A DNA stretch of 43,582 nt from JAAFJT01 sp043772905 (GCA_043772905.1 JAYVFS010000102.1:1-43582); one strand, 5' to 3'. Counted from the first letter of the stretch, positions 26,745-35,987 are shown. Program-made: numbers and translations. The notes: generated by a model not told the origin, from the sequence alone.

Positions 26745-29510
26745 TCAATTCCCTCTAATCATCTCAATATACCCATTCAAAATCTTAGGACTTACAGTTG
26801 CGCCACCGACACGTTGTTCAAAAACTTTACACATATAGAAATAAGTACCGTCTGCCAACACATCACCTTTCGTATTTTTTCCATCCCAATTTAAAAGCGG
26901 GTTTTCTGTTTCAAAAACCAATTGTCCCCAACGGTTGAAAACTTTGAAATCAACTTTTGCGATAAAGCGTAAGTTGATGGGTTTGAACAGCTCATTGTCA
27001 CCATCACCATTAGGCGTAAAGGCATTAGGCAACAAATAGTATGGACAATTGTCCATACAAAACACATTGGAACGCAGACTTTCATTGCCAAGCGAGTCCG
27101 TTGCCGTCACATAATAACAGCCTGCAACAGAGTGATTGACAACGTTTTGATGCGATAAAATGGTGTCTTTTATATTGTTAATCGTTGCAATTTTTTGAAA
27201 TTGCCCCCCCTCAGTATCAGCGTAATAAACAGTGTATTTTGCCACATCTTCCGAGCCTTTGCAGTTGTTTTTAGGATTTGTCCAACGCAAAAGGTTAAAA
27301 ATAGCTGTTTCTGCGGTACGTCCTGTTGAATCACAATTGTTTGTAACACCTAATTTTGGCGGACAAGGCGGCACAGTGTCAATCGGCGTTCCACATATCC
27401 GTTGTGACAAATTGATAAGCGGCGAGGCTATTCCAACGATGCCATAACTGCCGACAGCTCGTGCATAGTAGCAATATTCCGTTTTATTGACCAAACCTTC
27501 ATCTGTGTAAGTCTGCGTGATGGTTGTTCCAATGGAGTCATATTGGTTAGTCGTTCGATTCAAACGGAAAATATCGTAGCGTGAATTTGTCCAAGGTACG
27601 TCTTTATCTATCGTCAAAATATTGATACGATCACTTGACTGAATCCTTAAAAAATGGGAAGAAGCGACAGGCGAATAACCCACCAATGAATCATTTTTTT
27701 TGTAAAAAGCAATCCGATAAGTATAAGGGAACTGCGTGGTATTCAATGCGTTATCAATCCAAGTCGTGTCATTCAAACCTGCAAAAGAAGGGCTTGAAAA
27801 TGTCGCACCTGCGATGTTTTGAAAACCTGTTTTTGTGATGCCTTGCGCACGTTGAACGACAAATTTGTAAGGGCCTGGGTTCAAAATAGTGTCCAAATCC
27901 TTAGCAATAGGCTTTGTCCAGCGCACTAAAATGCGTCCTACTGAGGGGGAAGTTTCTTCAACCGTCGCATTTGTGATGAGTGGCAAATCGCGTTGCAACT
28001 GCACACAAGCCTCTTCTGAAGGCAAACTGGGGACAAAATTGAAAGGATTTCCGGCATTTGTCCGTTTGGCAAAATGCGCCAAAACACGATAACAATAGGT
28101 TTTGCCGCGCTCGACGTTTTTGTCAACAAAAGTATAACGTCCTGCTGCAAACGGAAATATGGTGTCATAAACGATGCGTTCATAACCTTTGCCATCGAGT
28201 CCTGGGGTACAAATATCAATCGGGAAGGACGAACTGCTCTCTCGTCGCCAAACCGAGTAGGCGTACCAATATCTATCTTTGGCATCTTCGCAAATATATG
28301 GTTGCTTCCAACTGACCGTAGATTCGCCTGAACCACTGACGACACGCACCTCTTCGGGCGGTGGACCAACGACTTTAATTTGTACGGTTTTTAAATCAAC
28401 CAAACCCGATGTATCAAAGAAGTTATCCATAGCTTTGAATACCACATTATAAGGATATTCGGCTATGTGTTCGCAGGTCGTTTGCCATTTGAAGGTATCA
28501 ACGACGGCGGGTGTTAGAAAACGCCCTTGACTGCCCAGAAAAATGGCAGGACTATATTTCACCTCAAAAGGACCGCCTAAAGCGGATAGTTGCACTTTTT
28601 GCCCCACATTTGGGTCTGTTCCACGAACAGAAAATTTGATATATTGACCCGCGATGACGCACAATTTGTCTATAGTTTCCACCTTTGGCGGGTCATTTTG
28701 GCAGTCTTCAATCAATATTTGAATATCCCGTATAGTCGAGTCAATCGGTGTCGCTTGTCCACGACGATAACTCAAAATAAGGAAAGCCACATTGTATTCA
28801 CCACGTAATTGAGGTGTTTTCCAAGTAAATTGCCCTGTTCTTTCATCTAAAGTAATGACATTGGGTTTAGGTGGGTTGGTATTGATGCGGTCAGGGAACT
28901 CATAAAGCGGCACCGTAATACCTTTGTCTTGATAGGGTGTAATCAACCGATAAGCAAGGCTATCGCCATCAGGGTCGTAGGCATTGACATTGTATGTATA
29001 TGTTTTACCAACACAACCTTTGTCTATCGGCGGTTGTAAAAGGCGAGGGGTCGTATTCGTTCCTTGAAAATTGGAATTTAAAAAGGTATAAACCGTTTGG
29101 ATATAAAACGGCACGACGTCAGAGTTTGGAAAATTGACATTCAAAATGCCGCCATTTCTATTTGGGTCGGTCATCGAAACAATATAAGTGCCACGCCCGG
29201 GATAGGTATAAGTTATCACATATTCATTATATCGTATGTCTCCAGCTAGAAAGACACCTCTGCCGCCACCGTTAGAACGAGCGACCTTTTGTAAAGGGCT
29301 GCCATCGCCCCAATTAATTTCGAGCGTATCGCGGTCGGCGGCAACTGACGAAGCCTTTGTATAGGTGATGATAGTTGCCCGAATAGTGAGGGGACCAATT
29401 TGTTCTATCCAAATAGAGCCCGCTCGATTGTGCGTTGCAAAAGCCATTTCTGGACACATGAGCAGTATTAAAATGGCAAGCAAAAGGGTATGGAGGCGAT
29501 GTATTTTCAT
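26745..29510 (-). CDS. Secreted surface protein with type B T9SS (gliding-motility-associated CHU_C) C-terminal domain
   Basis: A 921-residue exported protein with a signal peptide (HTLLLAILILLMCPEMAFA). The N-terminal part (about 25-380) has beta-sandwich modules with AYDPDGDSLAYRL (cadherin- or PKD-like), then fibronectin III-like modules (about 385-800; VRVVSGSGESTVSWKQP, TYCYRVLAHFA, TEYCYYARAVG). The C-terminal ~85 residues are the CHU_C type B sorting domain: LPNAFTPNGDGDNELFKPI, then VFNRWGQLVFET and ADGTYFYMCKV. It is therefore a type IX secretion substrate on the cell surface, perhaps for adhesion or gliding. Window-wide repeats at 27207 (seven-G form, TEGG) and 27940 (PSVG); a one-base variant is at 29384. 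Confidence 0.92.
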   Translation of the reverse strand: MKIHRLHTLLLAILILLMCPEMAFATHNRAGSIWIEQIGPLTIRATIITYTKASSVAADRDTLEINWGDGSPLQKVARSNGGGRGVFLAGDIRYNEYVITYTYPGRGTYIVSMTDPNRNGGILNVNFPNSDVVPFYIQTVYTFLNSNFQGTNTTPRLLQPPIDKGCVGKTYTYNVNAYDPDGDSLAYRLITPYQDKGITVPLYEFPDRINTNPPKPNVITLDERTGQFTWKTPQLRGEYNVAFLILSYRRGQATPIDSTIRDIQILIEDCQNDPPKVETIDKLCVIAGQYIKFSVRGTDPNVGQKVQLSALGGPFEVKYSPAIFLGSQGRFLTPAVVDTFKWQTTCEHIAEYPYNVVFKAMDNFFDTSGLVDLKTVQIKVVGPPPEEVRVVSGSGESTVSWKQPYICEDAKDRYWYAYSVWRRESSSSFPIDICTPGLDGKGYERIVYDTIFPFAAGRYTFVDKNVERGKTYCYRVLAHFAKRTNAGNPFNFVPSLPSEEACVQLQRDLPLITNATVEETSPSVGRILVRWTKPIAKDLDTILNPGPYKFVVQRAQGITKTGFQNIAGATFSSPSFAGLNDTTWIDNALNTTQFPYTYRIAFYKKNDSLVGYSPVASSHFLRIQSSDRINILTIDKDVPWTNSRYDIFRLNRTTNQYDSIGTTITQTYTDEGLVNKTEYCYYARAVGSYGIVGIASPLINLSQRICGTPIDTVPPCPPKLGVTNNCDSTGRTAETAIFNLLRWTNPKNNCKGSEDVAKYTVYYADTEGGQFQKIATINNIKDTILSHQNVVNHSVAGCYYVTATDSLGNESLRSNVFCMDNCPYYLLPNAFTPNGDGDNELFKPINLRFIAKVDFKVFNRWGQLVFETENPLLNWDGKNTKGDVLADGTYFYMCKVFEQRVGGATVSPKILNGYIEMIRGN

Positions 29511-29756
29511 AAACGTCTAATTTTTATGTGCGACGGTAAGAAAACGTCTTTTTATGATTGAAAGTTGTCTGATTTGAGTAAAAACAAAATTAGCCTTTTT
29601 TCTTTCAAATCTGTTTTTTATGCGTCAAACTTTAAGGAAAACAAGCTACTTTTTGCTTTTTCTTAAAAAGCCTTAATTGTGGTTTGGTAAAATTCAATAA
29701 CAATGCTACCTTACATCGAGGAATCTATATATGATCACTTTTTTTAAATATTTTAC

Positions 29757-30728
29757 ATGAAAGCTCTTCTATTAGTCGGTAAAAACCAAGAATTAGCCTA
29801 CCAAGACATGGAAAAACCTGTTCTTACTGAGGGGTCTGTTTTAGTGAAGTTGGCTGCTGCTGCCTTGAATCATAGGGATGTCTTTATCCAAAAAGGCTTG
29901 TATGCAGGTTTGAAATATCCTACAATTTTAGGTAGTGATGGTGCAGGAACAATGGAAAATGGTCAATCAGTTGTCATAAATCCCCTTATTAATTGGGGAA
30001 ATGATCCACGTGTTCAATGCAAAGATTATCGTATTTTGGGATTGCCCGATGATGGGACATTTGCTGAATACATTGCAGTTGAGTCCCAATATGTGTATCC
30101 AAAGCCCGAACATTTGACTTTTGAACAAGCGGCGGCTGTTCCTTTGGCAGGTCTTACGGCTTATCGCGCTTTGTTTTCGCGCTGCCAAGCACAAACGGGA
30201 AATCGTGTTTTGATAACGGGCATTGGTGGTGGCGTTGCACTGTTTGCTTTGCAATTTGCCGTTGCTTCGGGATTTGAAACTTGGGTTACGTCAAGTTCAA
30301 ATGAAAAAATACAAAATGCTGTGTCGCTTGGTGCAACAGGCGGTTTTAACTATCGTACTGAGGGGTGGGCTCAAATGGCTGTGACAGAGACCGGCGGCTT
30401 CGATTGCATCGTGGACGGTGCTTCGGGTGCGGGATTTGCAGATTTGATAAAAGTAGCGAAACCAGCTGCTCGGTTATGTATTTATGGCGGTACAACAGGA
30501 CCCCTGACGGGTATCAGTCCTCAATCTATTTTTTATAAACAATTGACTATCATGGGTTCTACGATGGGTTCGCCACAGGAATTTAAGGCGATGTTGCAGT
30601 TGATTGATGCGCACAAAATCGTTCCTGTTATTGATGAAATTTTTGATTTAAGTGATGGCAATACCGCTATAAGGAAGATGGATGAAGGGAAGCAGTTTGG
30701 GAAATTGGTGCTTAAAATATTTTCATAA
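29757..30728 (+). CDS. Zinc-type alcohol dehydrogenase-like / quinone oxidoreductase (MDR superfamily)
   Basis: A 323-residue medium-chain dehydrogenase/reductase. The GroES-like N-terminal domain contains AAALNHRDVFIQKG and LGSDGAGTM. The Rossmann domain contains AAVPLAGLTAYRAL and VLITGIGGGVALFALQFA. The structural-zinc cysteines are absent, so it is of the zinc-free quinone-oxidoreductase type, using NADPH to reduce quinones, enals or similar substrates. The VOC protein follows 21 bases downstream on the same strand, suggesting an operon for handling reactive carbonyls. Window-wide repeats at 29826 (TEGS) and 30357 (TEGW), both sense. Confidence 0.9.
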   Translation: MKALLLVGKNQELAYQDMEKPVLTEGSVLVKLAAAALNHRDVFIQKGLYAGLKYPTILGSDGAGTMENGQSVVINPLINWGNDPRVQCKDYRILGLPDDGTFAEYIAVESQYVYPKPEHLTFEQAAAVPLAGLTAYRALFSRCQAQTGNRVLITGIGGGVALFALQFAVASGFETWVTSSSNEKIQNAVSLGATGGFNYRTEGWAQMAVTETGGFDCIVDGASGAGFADLIKVAKPAARLCIYGGTTGPLTGISPQSIFYKQLTIMGSTMGSPQEFKAMLQLIDAHKIVPVIDEIFDLSDGNTAIRKMDEGKQFGKLVLKIFS

Positions 30729-30749
30729 CAGTTTTAAAATCAATGAATT

Positions 30750-31169
30750 ATGGAAAAACGTGTAACAGGTCTCGGCGGCATTTTTTTGAAAATGAACGAC
30801 CCTAAAACAACGACTGCATGGTATGATGCACATTTGGGTCTTAATTTTAAAGGGAATACGTACCAGACTTTTAAATGGCGTGACCGCGAAAAACCTGAAC
30901 AAATTGGGCGCACAGAGTTCAGCCTTTTTCCAAAGGATACAACCTATTTTGCGCCAAGCGAAAGTCCTTTTATGCTCAATTTAAGGGTTGAAAACTTAGT
31001 CAATTTGCTCGAGATACTGAGGGGGGAGGGTGTGACCATTGTGGGTGAAATGGAAACGCATGACTATGGCAAATTTGCTTGGATACTCGACCCAGAAGGT
31101 AATAAAATTGAATTGTGGGAGCCTGTTGATCAGGTGTTAGAGGATTATGACAATGAGTATAATACTTGA
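30750..31169 (+). CDS. VOC (glyoxalase/bleomycin-resistance-like) family protein
   Basis: A 139-residue protein with the two beta-alpha-beta-beta-beta modules of the vicinal oxygen chelate fold: LGGIFLKMNDPKTTTAWYDA at the N-terminus, and YGKFAWILDPEGNKIELWEP near the C-terminus, the latter with the metal-binding Glu. Its exact reaction is unknown. It is probably cotranscribed with the MDR oxidoreductase upstream. The window-wide repeat at 31016-31024 (six-G form) encodes LRGEG in the segment LLEILRGEGV. Confidence 0.9.
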   Translation: MEKRVTGLGGIFLKMNDPKTTTAWYDAHLGLNFKGNTYQTFKWRDREKPEQIGRTEFSLFPKDTTYFAPSESPFMLNLRVENLVNLLEILRGEGVTIVGEMETHDYGKFAWILDPEGNKIELWEPVDQVLEDYDNEYNT

Positions 31170-31171
31170 GA

Positions 31172-31203
31172 TAATGATGAATTATGAATGATAAATGATG
31201 AAT
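31172..31203. repeat. Short heptamer array (AATGATG family)
   Basis: ATAATGATGAATTATGAATG then ATAAATGATGAAT, in 7-base steps, right after the VOC gene stop. Only one arm is present. Confidence 0.55.
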
Positions 31204-31270
31204 ATAATGTGTTGATTTACAGATTTTTATGATAAATTATTTTGTTTTTATGTTTATGAATTCTAATTTA

Positions 31271-31303
31271 AAAAGAGCCATGCTGAACCCGTATGGCTCT
31301 TTC
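31271..31303 (+). terminator. Hairpin terminator after the MDR/VOC operon
   Basis: Stem AAAAGAGCCAT / ATGGCTCTTT with an 11-base loop and T-rich end. It separates the MDR/VOC unit from the thioredoxin-like gene. Confidence 0.85.
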
Positions 31304-31362
31304 TGTTTTGAAACAAAGTATCTTTTTTCTCGTTTTAACTTCTCCAAAGAATATGTTTTGTC

Positions 31363-31370
31363 TAACTTTG
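31363..31370 (+). promoter_or_regulatory. Putative -7 element (TAACTTTG)
   Basis: TAACTTTG fits the Bacteroidota TAnnTTTG -7 box, 40-67 bases before the thioredoxin-like gene. No TTG lies at the expected -33 distance, so it is only half supported. Confidence 0.45.
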
Positions 31371-31436
31371 ATTTTTTCATTAAAATAAACTATTGAACCA
31401 AACACTTGAATGAAAAATTTTAACCAATTCGATTTT

Positions 31437-32810
31437 ATGTCTGTTTTAAATAAGAAAATACTGAGGGGTGTCCTTTTTGTTGTTTTACTATCCACTTTTG
31501 CCGCTTGTTTTGTAATGGAAAACAAATTTACGGCTTTGGCTCCGGGCATTTGGCGTATCAGTTTGCAGCTTGTGCCAAGAGAAATTGTGAAGCAACAAGG
31601 GAATGAAATTCACTCTACGAGGCAACTTTTGACTCAAAAGGATAAGAAATTACTACCTGACAATGTGAAATATGAGGAGGCTACTGAAGGCGAATTGCCG
31701 TTTCTTTGGGAAGTCACCTACGTTAATGATACGAGTTTTTATATCGAAATCATCAACGGTGAGGAGCGCATTAAAGTTGAAGCAGAAGACATTAGTTACG
31801 GACGTAATAAGCAAACAGGTAAGGATACGCTGCGTATCAATTTTCCTGTTTTTGGATCTTACATCACAGCCTTATATCAGGAACGCGTCATAGAAGGGGA
31901 GTGGGTTGTGCCAGCTAAAAATTTGAGGATTCCGTTTTTAGCGCGGTATGGTCAAAACCATCGTTTTACGACTGTTAACAAACCTCCTGCTGCCGATTTG
32001 ACGGGTAAATGGGACTGTACTTTTGACTTGGCGGCAAAAGAACCTTATAAAGCTGTTGGTGAATTGACCCAAAGTGGCAATATACTGAGGGGTACTTTTA
32101 GAACTGAAACAGGCGATTATCGCTATTTAGATGGTGAAGTTCAAGGCGATAAATTTTATTTGTCGTGTTTTGACGGTGCTCATGCTTTTCTTTTTGAAGG
32201 GAAAATTAGAGCGGATGGACATCTCGATGGCTCGTTTAGGAGCAGTCAAAATAACCCTGAAATATGGGTTGGCAACCGCAATGACAAGGCTGAACTAAGG
32301 GATGCGAATACCGTGACGACGGCAAATACTGATGGGGCTGTTTCTTTTACTTTTCCAAATGCGGAAGGCAAACAGGTGTCGTTGTCAGAGTTTGGTTCAA
32401 AAGTAAAAATATTGCAATTGATGGGTACTTGGTGTCCCAATTGCTTCGATGAAACGAAATTTATCATCAAATATCTGAAAGAAAACCCTAATTTGGCAGA
32501 AAAAGTAGCAGTCATTCCTTTGGCTTTTGAGCGCAATGCAGATGTTGCAGCGACTCAAGTGGCGACTTATAAAAAGCGCATGGGTATGCCTTATGATATT
32601 TTGATTGCGGGAACGACGACAGATAGGGCTGTTGCAGTGAAATCGTTGCCTTTTTTATCGCAAATTGTGGCTTATCCGACTATGGTTTTTTTAGATAAAA
32701 ACAACCGCGTTAGGCGTATTCATACAGGTTTTGATGGACCTGCAACGAGTAAATATGCAGAGTTTTCAAAAGAATTCGATGAATTTATGAAAAAACTAAT
32801 AGCGGAATAG
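31437..32810 (+). CDS. TlpA/thioredoxin-like family lipoprotein or membrane-bound redoxin
   Basis: A 457-residue protein (an upstream in-frame ATG at 31410 adds nine residues). The N-terminal hydrophobic segment (ILRGVLFVVLLSTFAAC) ends in a Cys that could be a lipobox. The middle (about 25-290) contains a beta-rich module, with DLTGKWDCTFDL, typical of Bacteroidota TlpA-like proteins. The C-terminal redoxin domain has the active site LMGTWCPNCFDETKFI (CPNC) and the cis-Pro region PTMVFLDKNNRVRRIHTGF. It is likely a periplasmic or surface thiol-disulfide reductase or peroxidase-like protein. Window-wide repeats at 31460 (LRG, in the signal segment) and 32084 (LRG). Confidence 0.9.
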   Translation: MSVLNKKILRGVLFVVLLSTFAACFVMENKFTALAPGIWRISLQLVPREIVKQQGNEIHSTRQLLTQKDKKLLPDNVKYEEATEGELPFLWEVTYVNDTSFYIEIINGEERIKVEAEDISYGRNKQTGKDTLRINFPVFGSYITALYQERVIEGEWVVPAKNLRIPFLARYGQNHRFTTVNKPPAADLTGKWDCTFDLAAKEPYKAVGELTQSGNILRGTFRTETGDYRYLDGEVQGDKFYLSCFDGAHAFLFEGKIRADGHLDGSFRSSQNNPEIWVGNRNDKAELRDANTVTTANTDGAVSFTFPNAEGKQVSLSEFGSKVKILQLMGTWCPNCFDETKFIIKYLKENPNLAEKVAVIPLAFERNADVAATQVATYKKRMGMPYDILIAGTTTDRAVAVKSLPFLSQIVAYPTMVFLDKNNRVRRIHTGFDGPATSKYAEFSKEFDEFMKKLIAE

Positions 32811-32866
32811 TATTTGTATATAACACAAAAAACTCTTATTTTTTAACTGACAGGTGTTCAAAGTCT

Positions 32867-35803
32867 ATGGAAAAATTAATTATTGCTTATTGCATTGAAA
32901 ATCAGTATGTTGCAGCTAAAATAGCGGCTGCCTTGAAAGGCAAAATGGAAATTGAAAAAGCCGTTTTTGATGGGGAACATGGTATCGAGGTATTGAAAAA
33001 ATCGGCTAATGGAAACGCTTTTCCGGTACTTTTGCTCATTAGCGATAACTTTTTGAAGTCTGAAAAGTGTATGAATAATGCGCTGCCTTTTATTCAATCT
33101 TTGGGCAGTTCGAAGCGTTTGATTCCTGTGACGACTGAGGGGGTCTATAAAAATGCGGAGACAGGGAAAGTGACAACTGTTCCGACTTCTTTCGACCGTG
33201 TCAGTAATGTTATTCAGTTTATGAATTACTGGCAAGATCGTTATCTTGAATTGCGTAAATTAAAAGATGCAGATGAGGAAATGACTAATAACGAAGATGT
33301 GCGCATTGTAAGAGCGATTTCAAGTGAAATAGGTGAACTTTTGCGATACTTTAGGACAATTGAATTTTATAGTTTTGATCAATTTAAAGAATCAAATTTT
33401 ATCATTTTGCATCGTGTTTTGGGTCTGGAAATTACAAAAAAGACAGAGGAAGCACCCCAAGTGGCTATTTCTCATACTGTTTTGCCTATTCAGCAAGCTG
33501 AAGTCCCGTATTCAAATGGTGTAAAAGCACCTGTTATTTCGTCTGAAAACCAACATGAACCGCCTATTGAGTTGTCTGATATTCCAGGTATTGCTCAATT
33601 GAATGAACGATCAACAGCTCATGATTCATCAATAGGGACTGCACAAGATGCTGTTATGGCAAAAAAAGATACTGAAAGCTCGAAAATTGAAGGAATTATA
33701 CACTCGCAGCCTGAAGATAAGGTTGTTGATGAAAAAACGATAGAAGTAAAGCCTTTGACCGGACAAAATGATTTGCCATTCACATTGGAAGCATTGGTTC
33801 AAGACATATGCGCTGATGAAAAAAATCAAGTGTCTCAAACGGTTAATGAATCAACATCGCCTTTAAAACAGGATGAAATCGTTGAGGAAAGTCGTGCTGA
33901 AACCAATGAAAATATAGAAAAACCAGCGGCTTCTAATATCTCTGGTTTGACTTTAGAACAAATTGTAGAAGATGTAAAATCTAAAGAAATCATGGAAAAA
34001 CAAACACCATTTGAAAAGATTAAAAGCATTTTTACAAATGCTGACAAAACAAAATTGACCAATGACACGTCAGATGATAATACAATTGACGATGACGATG
34101 ATAAATTGGTCAGACAAATAGCTGCTGAAGCTGAATCCGAAAAGCTTGTAGAAATGCCTTTGGCAGGGGCTGCTGTGGACAATATTATTGAAAAAACGGA
34201 TGCTGAATTGTCTTTGGAAATCGTTGATGAAGAGGATGTTCAAAAAGAAGTGGCGCGTCTTTTTGACGAAGCAGAGCAATCGGATACTAATTTTGATTTT
34301 GAATCTCAATTAACACAAGTTGCTGATATTCAAGAAGATGTGGCAGGAAATGCCGTGGATATTGATGGGGAAGATTCTGATAAAACCGCATTGCAAACAA
34401 TGCAAAAAGGCCTTTCGGTAGATCCATCAAACAATGTTTTGCGTTATCAGTTTGCATCTGAATTGACAAATCAAAACCGTTTTTCAGAGGCGACAGAGCA
34501 ACTGGATGTTCTTTTGGACAATGACCGCACAAATGTAGATGCTTACATTCTATTGGCGTATCTCGCCGAGCAACAAGGGGACTATATTTTGAGCCTCAAT
34601 TCTTTGGAGAAGGTCACTTTGTTGAAACCTAACTATCCGGGTATTTACTATAAATTGGGTCGTTTGACCAATGACCACTTCAAAAAGCAGCACCGCAAGG
34701 CTTTACGCTATTTCAGAGATGCGGTCGGTCAAGATGCGGCAAATGCGGATGCCCAATACCATTATGCTGTGGCAATGATTGAGCATAAAGGAGATTTTAT
34801 TACAGCCATTGAACATTTACACTTGGCTGCTGAACAAGCGCCACAACGCGATGATGTTGTTTTTGAATTGGCAAAAGCCTATTTTGAAACCAATGATAAA
34901 GCAAATGCTGCTAAATGGTATGCCAGAGCCACGGAACTCAATGCACACCATAAAACAGACTCAAATGACCAGCTTTTCTATTATGAAGAACCGAAACCTG
35001 AGCCAGAACCTATCTTTGACAATGGTTTAACGGTTTTAGTAACAGGTGCAACTTCTGGTATTGGCAAAGCAACAGCTGCTATTTTTGCACAAAACGGTTA
35101 TCGTCTGATACTGACGGGTCGTCGGGCGGACAGATTGGAGACTTTGAAAACGGATTTTGAAACGGAATATAAGAACCGTATTCAGGTATTGAATTTTGAT
35201 GTCAGAAGCCTTGAAGACATGAAAAAAGCATTGTCAGAATTGGAAGAAGACTTCAAAAATGTCGATATTCTCATCAATAATGCAGGTTTAGCAAGCGGTT
35301 TTTCGCCCATTCATGAAGGCGATATCGAGGATTGGGATAAAATGATTGACACCAATATCAAAGGTTTATTGTACATGACGCGAGCGATTGCACCGAATAT
35401 GGTGGCGCGTCGTAAAGGACATATTGTGAATATTGGTTCTATTGCAGGTAAAGAGATTTATCCAAATGGCAACATTTATTCTGCAACAAAATTTGCCGTT
35501 GATGCCTTAACGAGAGCGATGCGAGTGGATATGCACAAGTATAATATTCGTGTGAGTCAAGTATCACCAGGTGCTGTTGAAGAAACGGAATTTGCCATAG
35601 TTCGTTTTAATGGCGATGCTGAAAAAGCGAATATTTATAAGGATTTTACACCTTTAAAAGCCTCTGACGTAGCCGAAACGATTTATTTTATGGTCACAAG
35701 ACCTGAATATGTCAATATTCAAGATGTGGTGATGATGGGTACGCAACAAGGTTCTGCCAATCATTTTGACCGTAGCGGACGAACAGATATCGAAATAGAA
35801 TAA
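32867..35803 (+). CDS. TIR-like / TPR / short-chain dehydrogenase fusion protein
   Basis: A single frame of 978 residues. Residues 1-115 resemble a TIR domain: KLIIAYCIENQYVAAKIAAA, FPVLLLISDNFLKSEKCMNN, LIPVTTEGVYK. The position of the catalytic Glu of TIR NADases (after S-x-W-C) reads SEKCMNNA, so activity is doubtful. Residues 115-190 are helical; 190-500 are a long acidic, low-complexity linker. TPR-like repeats lie at about 504-695 (ALRYFRDAVGQDAANADAQY, AIEHLHLAAEQAP). A full SDR oxidoreductase domain is at about 720-970: VLVTGATSGIGKATAAIF, NNAGLASG, IVNIGSIAG and YSATK, i.e. cofactor site, catalytic Ser, Tyr and Lys; TGRRADR suggests NADP(H). The SDR part resembles YdfG-type 3-hydroxy acid dehydrogenases. 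A window-wide repeat copy (33134) encodes TEGV inside the TIR-like part. Confidence 0.85.
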   Translation: MEKLIIAYCIENQYVAAKIAAALKGKMEIEKAVFDGEHGIEVLKKSANGNAFPVLLLISDNFLKSEKCMNNALPFIQSLGSSKRLIPVTTEGVYKNAETGKVTTVPTSFDRVSNVIQFMNYWQDRYLELRKLKDADEEMTNNEDVRIVRAISSEIGELLRYFRTIEFYSFDQFKESNFIILHRVLGLEITKKTEEAPQVAISHTVLPIQQAEVPYSNGVKAPVISSENQHEPPIELSDIPGIAQLNERSTAHDSSIGTAQDAVMAKKDTESSKIEGIIHSQPEDKVVDEKTIEVKPLTGQNDLPFTLEALVQDICADEKNQVSQTVNESTSPLKQDEIVEESRAETNENIEKPAASNISGLTLEQIVEDVKSKEIMEKQTPFEKIKSIFTNADKTKLTNDTSDDNTIDDDDDKLVRQIAAEAESEKLVEMPLAGAAVDNIIEKTDAELSLEIVDEEDVQKEVARLFDEAEQSDTNFDFESQLTQVADIQEDVAGNAVDIDGEDSDKTALQTMQKGLSVDPSNNVLRYQFASELTNQNRFSEATEQLDVLLDNDRTNVDAYILLAYLAEQQGDYILSLNSLEKVTLLKPNYPGIYYKLGRLTNDHFKKQHRKALRYFRDAVGQDAANADAQYHYAVAMIEHKGDFITAIEHLHLAAEQAPQRDDVVFELAKAYFETNDKANAAKWYARATELNAHHKTDSNDQLFYYEEPKPEPEPIFDNGLTVLVTGATSGIGKATAAIFAQNGYRLILTGRRADRLETLKTDFETEYKNRIQVLNFDVRSLEDMKKALSELEEDFKNVDILINNAGLASGFSPIHEGDIEDWDKMIDTNIKGLLYMTRAIAPNMVARRKGHIVNIGSIAGKEIYPNGNIYSATKFAVDALTRAMRVDMHKYNIRVSQVSPGAVEETEFAIVRFNGDAEKANIYKDFTPLKASDVAETIYFMVTRPEYVNIQDVVMMGTQQGSANHFDRSGRTDIEIE

Positions 35804-35830
35804 GATTTGGTGTTTTTATAAAGAATCAAC

Positions 35831-35866
35831 ATGCCTCTTCGGTTTTTTACTGAGGGGGCATTTTTT
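35831..35866 (+). terminator. Terminator-like hairpin that includes a window-wide repeat copy
   Basis: ATGCCTC pairs with GAGGGGGCAT (the extra Gs bulging), followed by T6. The 3' arm of the stem is part of the repeat copy at 35849-35857, so here the dispersed word doubles as terminator sequence after the TIR/TPR/SDR gene. Confidence 0.55.
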
Positions 35867-35882
35867 ATGTTCGAATTTACGA

Positions 35883-35894
35883 GAACGTTACCGT
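35883..35894. promoter_or_regulatory. Candidate operator, copy 1 (GAACGTTACCGT)
   Basis: The same 12 bases occur upstream of the pectinesterase gene (37134-37145). The core GTTACCGTxA is close to a palindrome of the kind bound by LacI-family regulators. It sits before a TAACTTCG (35926-35933) that could be the -7 box of the pectate-lyase gene. Confidence 0.5.
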
Positions 35895-35987
35895 TGATAT
35901 TTGGTGTTGATTTTTAAGGTTGACCTAACTTCGTCGCATTCTTTTAGGATACAACAAGATTCGTTTAAAAATCAAACACCTTTTCGT

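Noticed and set aside
28074..28331. Plus-strand frames opposite the 26745-29510 gene
   Set aside because: They are antisense shadows of a gene with a clear signal peptide and CHU_C domain.
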